Assembly: GCA_002490835.1 (NCBI GenBank) | Contig: DKUU01000017.1 | Location: 1-17,500 of the forward strand | Reading direction: 5' to 3' | DNA from: Lachnospiraceae bacterium UBA7196 | Lineage (GTDB): Bacteria; Bacillota; Clostridia; Lachnospirales; Lachnospiraceae | DNA: 17,500 bases | Part shown: positions 12,539-17,500 of the stretch, in pieces | Numbering within the stretch: the stretch's first letter is position 1 | Layout: each line of letters begins with the position of its first letter | Notes under the pieces: generated by a model | Database searches by the model: none | Seen by the model: the letters and a program-made list of their open reading frames with translations, nothing else | Told to the model about the DNA's origin: nothing | Translations under genes and position numbers: made by a program

Positions 12539-12793
12539 TTACTTAACCTTCTCAACGATCTCGACGAGTCTCCATCTCTTGTCCTTGGACAGGGGTCTGG
12601 TCTCCATCACCTTGACGGTATCGCCGATGCTGCACTCATTGTTCTCATCGTGCGCCTTTAATTTATAAGTCTTTTTCACGATCTTCTTGTAAAGCGGATG
12701 CTTTACGTGATCTTCGATTGCCACAACGATGGTCTTATCCATCTTATTGCTGGTCACTTTACCGACACGCGTTTTTCTCAGATTTCTTTCCAC
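12539..12793 (-). CDS. rpsQ: 30S ribosomal protein S17
   Basis: S17 is a primary 16S rRNA binder with an OB fold. The 84-residue product contains RKTRVGKVTSNKMDKTIVVA, KHPLYKKIVKKT and the C-terminal ETRPLSKDKRWRLVEIVEK. The start codon is GTG at 12793 (GTG GAA AGA), with a GAGAGGAG purine stretch upstream. Confidence 0.97.
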   Translation of the reverse strand: MERNLRKTRVGKVTSNKMDKTIVVAIEDHVKHPLYKKIVKKTYKLKAHDENNECSIGDTVKVMETRPLSKDKRWRLVEIVEKVK

Positions 12794-12816
12794 GATTGCT
12801 CTTCTCTCCTCTCCGC

Positions 12817-13026
12817 TTAGTTTGCAGCCTTAGATTTCTGGGTGATAACGGTCTGGATCCGTGCAATGTTCCTTCTCACGTCCTTGATCCGGGCTGTATT
12901 GTCCAACTGGTTCGTTGCGTTCTGGAATCTTAAATTGAAAAGCTCTTTCTTAGCGTTCACCAGCTCCTGCGCTAATTCTGCATCTGATTTCTTATTTAAA
13001 TCTTCCAAATACTTATTAGTTTTCAT
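12817..13026 (-). CDS. rpmC: 50S ribosomal protein L29
   Basis: L29 borders the peptide exit tunnel next to L23. The 69-residue, all-helical product includes SDAELAQELVNAKKELFNLR, then FQNATNQLDNTARIKDVRRN, IARIQTV. Its ATG at 13026 lies inside the end of rplP (11-nt overlap), indicating coupled translation. Confidence 0.97.
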   Translation of the reverse strand: MKTNKYLEDLNKKSDAELAQELVNAKKELFNLRFQNATNQLDNTARIKDVRRNIARIQTVITQKSKAAN

Positions 13027-13453
13027 TCGCTACACCGCCTTCCAAATCTGCTTTAGAAACGATTTTACATTTGCAGGGAAGCTTATGGGTCGCAAGACGC
13101 AGCGCCTCTTTTGCCACATCCTCTGCCACGCCGGCGATTTCGAACATCACACGGCCGGGCTTTACAACAGCTACCCAGTATTCCAACGTACCTTTACCGG
13201 AACCCATACGCGTCTCCGCAGGCTTAGCGGTAACGGGCTTATCCGGGAAAATCTTGATCCATACCTTACCGCCACGTTTGATATGTCTGGTCATGGCGAT
13301 ACGGGCTGCTTCTATCTGATTGGACTTGATCCAACAGGGCTCCATCGCAATGATACCGTACTCGCCGTAGGTGATCTGATTGCCGCGGGTCGCTTTCCCC
13401 GCCATGGAACCACGGAACTGTTTACGACGTTTTACTCTTTTCGGCATTAACAT
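13016..13453 (-). CDS. rplP: 50S ribosomal protein L16
   Basis: L16 supports the A-site tRNA and peptidyl-transferase region. The 145-residue product begins MLMPKRVKRRKQFRGSMAGK and contains MTRHIKRGGKVWIKIFPDKP and RMGSGKGTLEYWVAVVKPGR, the family signature. Its ATG overlaps the rpsC stop by one base (TAATG) and its 3' end overlaps rpmC. Confidence 0.98.
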   Translation of the reverse strand: MLMPKRVKRRKQFRGSMAGKATRGNQITYGEYGIIAMEPCWIKSNQIEAARIAMTRHIKRGGKVWIKIFPDKPVTAKPAETRMGSGKGTLEYWVAVVKPGRVMFEIAGVAEDVAKEALRLATHKLPCKCKIVSKADLEGGVANEN

Positions 13454-14109
13454 TATTTATCGCTCCCTTCCGTGTTAGATTTAGTAGGAAGTACCTCGCC
13501 TTTGTAGATCCATACTTTTACGCCGAGCTTACCATAAGTGGTGTCCGCTTCGGCAAAACCATAGTCGATATCCGCTCTTAAGGTCTGCAGCGGAATGGTG
13601 CCTTCGCTGTAGAACTCGGTGCGGGCAATATCCGCGCCGCCAAGACGACCGGAAACAGCTGTCTTGATGCCCTCCGCGCCGGCTTTCATGGTACGGCCCA
13701 TGCAGGACTTCATCGCACGTCTGAAGGACACGCGGTTTTCAAGCTGCTGCGCAATATTCTCCGCCACAAGCTGTGCGTCCTTATCGGGTCTCTTGATCTC
13801 CTTGATGTCAACGAGAACCTTCTTGCCTGTCAGCTTGGTCAGCTCCTTCTTTGTGATCTCGATTTCCGCGCCGCCCTTACCGATCACTACGCCGGGCTTT
13901 GCCGTGTAGATAATGACCTTCACGCGGTCAGACGCTCTCTCGATCTCGATCTTTGCGATACCTGCGCTGTAGAGCTTTTTCTTTAAATACTCTCTGATAT
14001 TGTAGTCTTCTACTAAAAAGTCAGCAAACTCGCCATCTGCATACCATTTGGAATCCCAATCCTTGATGATGCCGACTCTCAATCCGTGTGGATTAACTTT
14101 CTGTCCCAT
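13453..14109 (-). CDS. rpsC: 30S ribosomal protein S3
   Basis: S3 lines the mRNA entry channel. The 218-residue protein begins MGQKVNPHGLRVGIIKDWDS, has a type II KH domain with the GXXG-type loop in PGVVIGKGGAEIE (about 73-85) and the C-terminal GRLGGADIARTEFYSEGTIP. AAGGAG lies before ATG 14109. It is translationally coupled to rplP. Confidence 0.98.
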   Translation of the reverse strand: MGQKVNPHGLRVGIIKDWDSKWYADGEFADFLVEDYNIREYLKKKLYSAGIAKIEIERASDRVKVIIYTAKPGVVIGKGGAEIEITKKELTKLTGKKVLVDIKEIKRPDKDAQLVAENIAQQLENRVSFRRAMKSCMGRTMKAGAEGIKTAVSGRLGGADIARTEFYSEGTIPLQTLRADIDYGFAEADTTYGKLGVKVWIYKGEVLPTKSNTEGSDK

Positions 14110-14133
14110 GTCATTCTCCTTCCTAATCTGATC

Positions 14134-14538
14134 CTATCTTGCATCGAGAACGATCGTGATATGACTCATTCTCTTCTCAATCCTGTAAGCTCTACCCTGT
14201 GCTCTGGGCTGAATCCGCTTCATGGTAGGTCCCTTGTTCGCGTAGCACTCTGCGATGTAAAGGTTCTCCGGATTCGGGTACTTCGTGGGATCCTGACTGT
14301 ATTTGTACTCAGCGTTTGCAATTGCCGACTCTAACAGCTTCTTGATCACGCTGGACGCATATCTGGGATTGTATGCGAGGATTCCGAGCGCCGTCTCAAC
14401 ATCCTTCCCTCTGATGGCGTCTAACACGAAACAAGCTTTCTGTACAGACACGCGGGCGTAAGACAACTTCGCCGAAGGTCTGACATCCTTGTTCGCGTTT
14501 CTTTCTCTCTTTATCTGGGATCTATGTCCTTTAGCCAT
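14134..14538 (-). CDS. rplV: 50S ribosomal protein L22
   Basis: L22 lines the exit tunnel with its long beta-hairpin, the site of some macrolide resistance changes. The 134-residue product includes AKLSYARVSVQKACFVLDAI, AIANAEYKYS, and the hairpin KGPTMKRIQPRAQGRAYRIE, RMSHITIVL. No truncation of the hairpin is visible. AAGGAGG precedes ATG 14538. Confidence 0.98.
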   Translation of the reverse strand: MAKGHRSQIKRERNANKDVRPSAKLSYARVSVQKACFVLDAIRGKDVETALGILAYNPRYASSVIKKLLESAIANAEYKYSQDPTKYPNPENLYIAECYANKGPTMKRIQPRAQGRAYRIEKRMSHITIVLDAR

Positions 14539-14559
14539 AGATTGAAGCCTCCTTTCAAA

Positions 14560-14841
14560 TTAGCGAACTTTGGACTTTCTCTCGTCCTTATCATGTCCTC
14601 TGTAAGTTCTGGTGGCCACGAACTCGCCGAGCTTGTGTCCGACCATATCCTCTGTAACATATACCGGCACGTGCTTTCTTCCGTCATGCACCGCAAAGGT
14701 GTGTCCCACGAAGGAAGGGAAAATCGTAGACCGGCGGGACCAGGTCTTGATGACCTGTTTCTGTCCCGACGCATTCATCGCATCTACTTTTTTCAGTAAG
14801 CTCGCATCCGCAAACGGTCCTTTTTTCAATGATCTTGCCAT
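14560..14841 (-). CDS. rpsS: 30S ribosomal protein S19
   Basis: S19 is a 30S head protein forming a pair with S13. The 93-residue product begins MARSLKKGPFADASLLKKVD and contains KTWSRRSTIFPSFVGHTFAV and KLGEFVATRTYRGH. AGGAGG lies 11 nt before ATG 14841. Neighbours are rplB and rplV, as usual. Confidence 0.98.
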   Translation of the reverse strand: MARSLKKGPFADASLLKKVDAMNASGQKQVIKTWSRRSTIFPSFVGHTFAVHDGRKHVPVYVTEDMVGHKLGEFVATRTYRGHDKDERKSKVR

Positions 14842-14859
14842 GATCTATCTTTCCTCCTA

Positions 14860-15702
14860 TTATTTGATGGCTCTGCCGTCTCTTCTTCTCACGATCAGCT
14901 TGTTGGAAGCTTTCTTTTTCTTACGGGTCTTTAAGCCAAGCGCGGGCTTGCCCCAAGGTGTACACGGGCCCGGGCGTCCAATCGGAGCGCGGCCCTCACC
15001 ACCGCCGTGCGGGTGATCGTTCGGGTTCATAACGGAACCGCGGACGGTAGGACGGATACCCATGTGGCGCTTACGTCCCGCCTTACCGATCTTGATCAGG
15101 TTGTGATCGGTGTTGCCCACCGTACCGATGCTCGCTCTGCAGACGATCGGCACCATTCTCATCTCGCCGGAGGGAAGTCTTAAAGTTGCGTACTTGCCTT
15201 CTTTTGCCATCAGCTGTGCGCTGTTGCCGGCGGAGCGTACCATCTGGCCGCCCTTACCGGGATATAATTCAATGTTGTGGATCAGCGTACCGACCGGAAT
15301 CTCGGAAAGCGGCAGGCAGTTGCCTACTCTGATCTCCGCTCCGGGGCCGTTCATCACCTTCATACCGTCTTTCAAACCGTCCGGCGCAAGGATGTATGCC
15401 TTCTCGCCGTCCTCGTAGCAGATCAGCGCGATGTTTGCCGTTCTGTTGGGATCGTACTCGATACCAATCACCTTTGCGCTGATGCCGTCCTTATTTCTCT
15501 TAAAATCGATCTTTCTGTATAATCTCCTGCTTCCGCCGCCCTGGTGTCTGACTGTGATCTTACCCTGATTGTTGCGGCCGGCGTGCTTCTTCAGAGAGGT
15601 GCAAAGGGACTTTTCGGGAGTCTTCTTTGTGATCTCGCTGAAATCAGAACCGGTCATGTTACGTCTTGACGGTGTATAGGGCTTATATGTCTTAATTCCC
15701 AT
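14860..15702 (-). CDS. rplB: 50S ribosomal protein L2
   Basis: L2 is required for subunit association and peptidyl transferase activity. The 280-residue product contains GRNNQGKITVRHQGGGSRRL, KVIGIEYDPNRTANIALICY, and the conserved C-terminal GSVMNPNDHPHGGGEGRAPI, which carries the invariant histidine at about 230. AAGGAG precedes ATG 15702. Length is normal. Confidence 0.98.
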   Translation of the reverse strand: MGIKTYKPYTPSRRNMTGSDFSEITKKTPEKSLCTSLKKHAGRNNQGKITVRHQGGGSRRLYRKIDFKRNKDGISAKVIGIEYDPNRTANIALICYEDGEKAYILAPDGLKDGMKVMNGPGAEIRVGNCLPLSEIPVGTLIHNIELYPGKGGQMVRSAGNSAQLMAKEGKYATLRLPSGEMRMVPIVCRASIGTVGNTDHNLIKIGKAGRKRHMGIRPTVRGSVMNPNDHPHGGGEGRAPIGRPGPCTPWGKPALGLKTRKKKKASNKLIVRRRDGRAIK

Positions 15703-15726
15703 GATCTCTTTCTCCTTTACTTGAAA

Positions 15727-16026
15727 TTATAATCCTGCGAAGATCTCGATATCCTTGCTGTCTTCCGTGAGCTGCACGATCGCTTTCTTGGTCTTGGCGG
15801 TCTTTCCGTATACCATGCCGCGTCTCTTGGTCTTGCCGACCTGATTCATGGTATTGACCTTCAGGACTTTCGTTCCCTCGAACATCTTCTCTACTGCCTC
15901 TTTGATCATCGTTTTATTCGCTTCCGGATGAACGAGGAAGGTGTACTTCTTCTCGCTCATGCCCGCCATACTCTTCTCTGTGATCACCGGTTTTAAGATC
16001 ACGTCATAATACTGAATCGCTGCCAT
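15727..16026 (-). CDS. rplW: 50S ribosomal protein L23
   Basis: L23 is the docking site for trigger factor and SRP at the tunnel exit. The 99-residue product begins MAAIQYYDVILKPVITEKSM and has KKYTFLVHPEANKTMIKEAV and the loop GKTKRRGMVYGKT. Its ATG overlaps the rplD stop (TAATG), with GAGGAGG in the end of rplD. Confidence 0.98.
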   Translation of the reverse strand: MAAIQYYDVILKPVITEKSMAGMSEKKYTFLVHPEANKTMIKEAVEKMFEGTKVLKVNTMNQVGKTKRRGMVYGKTAKTKKAIVQLTEDSKDIEIFAGL

Positions 16027-16646
16027 TATGCAAACACCTCCTCGATCTTAGCTACGGCATCCTTGGTGAGTACCAGCGTATCGCCCTTCAAAACATCGTA
16101 AACGTTGATATTCTCAGCTACCGCCGTGTTGACTTTGGGAAGGTTTCTCGCGGAGAGGATCACGTTCTGGTCCTGCTCGCCGATCACCACCATTGCCTTT
16201 TCCACTTTTAAGTTGTCCATAACCTTCTTAAAATCTTTGGTCTTGATCGCGTCAAACTTCAGCTCGTCAAGCACGATCAGCTTGTTGTCCTGTACTCTGC
16301 TGGTCAGCACCGACTTGAGCGCCGCCCTCTTTTCCTTCTTATTCATCTTGAAGGAATAGTCTCTGGGTGTGGGAGCAAACACAACGCCGCCGCCCTTCCA
16401 CTGGGGAGATCTGGTCGAACCCTGTCTTGCATGGCCCGTTCCCTTCTGTCTCCAAGGCTTTCTGCCGCCGCCGGAAACCTCCGAACGGGTCTTTGCTTTC
16501 TGCGTGCCCTGACGCTTATTGGCAAGGTTTTGGACTACTGCCAAGTGTACCAGATGTTCGTTGATCTCGACACCGAATACCGCATCGTTTAAGTCCATCT
16601 TGCCGACTTCTTTTCCTTCCATATTATAAACAGATACGTTTGCCAT
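16026..16646 (-). CDS. rplD: 50S ribosomal protein L4
   Basis: L4 sends a loop into the exit tunnel and in E. coli represses the S10 operon. The 206-residue product contains the tunnel loop (TRSEVSGGGRKPWRQKGTGH, ARQGSTRSPQWKGGGVVF; about residues 53-90) and the conserved FAPTPRDYSFKMNKKEKRAA. AAGGAGG precedes ATG 16646. It is coupled to rplW. Confidence 0.98.
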   Translation of the reverse strand: MANVSVYNMEGKEVGKMDLNDAVFGVEINEHLVHLAVVQNLANKRQGTQKAKTRSEVSGGGRKPWRQKGTGHARQGSTRSPQWKGGGVVFAPTPRDYSFKMNKKEKRAALKSVLTSRVQDNKLIVLDELKFDAIKTKDFKKVMDNLKVEKAMVVIGEQDQNVILSARNLPKVNTAVAENINVYDVLKGDTLVLTKDAVAKIEEVFA

Positions 16647-16680
16647 CTGAATGGTCCTCCTTTCATCTGTGGCTTAGCCA

Positions 16681-17370
16681 CTATTTCGCTGCGTCGACCT
16701 TAGTTGTCTCTTTGATGGTTACTAAGGCTTTTCTGGGTCCGGGTACAGCGCCCTTTACCAGAATGAGATTCTTCTCTGCATCGACTCTCACTACCGTAAG
16801 ATTCTGTACCGTGACTTTCACGCAGCCCATGTGTCCCGGCATCCCCTTACCCTTGAACACCTTACTGGGTGAGGAGCAGGCGCCGTTGGAACCCTGATGG
16901 CGATGGAACTTAGAACCGTGTGTCATAGGTCCTCTGTGCTGGCCGTGTCTCTTGATCGCGCCTTGGAATCCCTTACCTTTAGAGATCGCCGTCGCGTCCA
17001 CTCTGTCGCCGGCCTCGAAGATATCCGCCTTGATCTCGCTGCCGAGCGTATACTCGTCCGCGTTCTCAAACTTAAACTCTCTGATGAATTTCTTGCAGGA
17101 AACGCCTGCCTTGTCGAAGTGGCCCTTCTGCGCCTTGTTTGCGCCGTGGCGGTGGATCACTTCCTTCTTGCCCGCCTTATCCTTGTTGACGATCCTTTCC
17201 TTCCTGTCCACAAAACCTACCTGCACCGCGCTGTAACCGTCGTTCTCCACGGTCTTGATCTGCGTGACTGCGCAGGGGCCTGCCTGCAGTACGGTGACCG
17301 GCGTCAATGTGCCGTCTTCGTTGAAGATCTGCGTCATACCGATCTTGGTTGCTAAGATTGCTTTTTTCAT
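16681..17370 (-). CDS. rplC: 50S ribosomal protein L3
   Basis: L3 is an early-assembly protein reaching the peptidyl-transferase centre. The 229-residue product begins MKKAILATKIGMTQIFNEDG and contains GKGFQGAIKRHGQHRGPMTH and the central extension GSNGACSSPSKVFKGKGMPG HMG. AGGAGG lies before ATG 17370. It is separated from rpsJ by 66 nt containing a perfect stem-loop. Confidence 0.98.
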   Translation of the reverse strand: MKKAILATKIGMTQIFNEDGTLTPVTVLQAGPCAVTQIKTVENDGYSAVQVGFVDRKERIVNKDKAGKKEVIHRHGANKAQKGHFDKAGVSCKKFIREFKFENADEYTLGSEIKADIFEAGDRVDATAISKGKGFQGAIKRHGQHRGPMTHGSKFHRHQGSNGACSSPSKVFKGKGMPGHMGCVKVTVQNLTVVRVDAEKNLILVKGAVPGPRKALVTIKETTKVDAAK

Positions 17371-17401
17371 TTCCTTTCTTTACCTCCTGTCTTCTACAGC
17401 G

Positions 17402-17421
17402 GATTCCCACCCGTGGGAATC
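17402..17421. repeat. Perfect 9-bp stem-loop between rpsJ and rplC
   Basis: GATTCCCAC (17402-17410) pairs perfectly with GTGGGAATC (17413-17421) around CC. There is no U-run, so termination is unlikely; an mRNA stability or processing role is possible. Confidence 0.5.
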
Positions 17422-17436
17422 TTACTAGTAGGGGCC

Positions 17437-17500
17437 TTATTTGTTCTTCATCTTGATGTCGATATAAACGCCCGCCGGCATCTCCAGTCTCTGGAGCGCA
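17437..17500 (-). CDS. rpsJ: 30S ribosomal protein S10, C-terminal fragment (cut by window edge)
   Basis: Only the last 21 codons and stop are present, reading ALQRLEMPAGVYIDIKMKNK before TAA 17439-17437. This matches the S10 C-terminal strand (consensus LMRLDLPAGVDIEIK). S10 is a 30S head protein and NusB partner in antitermination, and is the first gene of the S10 operon; its promoter lies outside the window. Confidence 0.93.
   Translation of the reverse strand, partial: ALQRLEMPAGVYIDIKMKNK

Overview
The window is about 17.5 kb from a flagellated, low-to-mid-GC Gram-positive bacterium, most likely a member of the Lachnospiraceae (Clostridia). The evidence is the Firmicutes gene order with adk, map, a KOW-domain gene, infA and rpmJ after secY, the zinc-type S14 (type Z), the zinc-LID adenylate kinase, the enlarged L17, strong AGGAGG ribosome binding sites, and a csrA-flagellin pair. 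The genus cannot be fixed from sequence reading alone.

Positions 17500 to about 1427 (minus strand) hold an almost complete S10-spc-alpha ribosomal superoperon. It runs from the 3' end of rpsJ through rplC, rplD, rplW, rplB, rpsS, rplV, rpsC, rplP, rpmC, rpsQ, rplN, rplX, rplE, rpsN, rpsH, rplF, rplR, rpsE, rpmD, rplO, secY, adk, map, a KOW gene, infA, rpmJ, rpsM, rpsK, rpsD and rpoA to rplQ. It closes with a strong bidirectional hairpin terminator at 1381-1410. A near-consensus internal sigma-A promoter precedes rpmJ, and a weaker candidate precedes adk. Unusual spacers lie between rpmJ and rpsM (three stem-loops) and around rpsH (a repeated palindromic element and a long hairpin).

Positions 1-1380 are the most interesting part. 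The minus strand carries csrA followed by the 5' end of a flagellin gene. Upstream of them is a plus-strand gene for a small, catalytically complete tyrosine recombinase of FimB/FimE size (675-1253). It is bracketed by two near-identical copies of a recombination-site-like sequence (590-618 and 1328-1355) in inverted orientation. Inside the bracketed segment, next to the far repeat, is a sigma-28 (SigD/FliA) type promoter at 1281-1307 that currently points away from csrA-flagellin and into the rplQ terminator. Inverting the roughly 737-bp segment would put it directly upstream of csrA-flagellin. I read this as a flagellar phase-variation switch captured in the OFF orientation. Its logic resembles the Salmonella Hin/fljBA switch (recombinase plus sigma-28 promoter inside the invertible segment, a regulator and a flagellin outside), but it uses a tyrosine recombinase and CsrA.

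A second control layer is visible in the flagellin leader: a 10-bp hairpin presenting AGGA in its loop (177-200), then an ACAAGGA motif overlapping the Shine-Dalgarno. This is the two-site arrangement expected for CsrA repression of flagellin translation. Transcription would thus be set by DNA orientation and the flagellar sigma factor, and translation by the product of the co-transcribed csrA.
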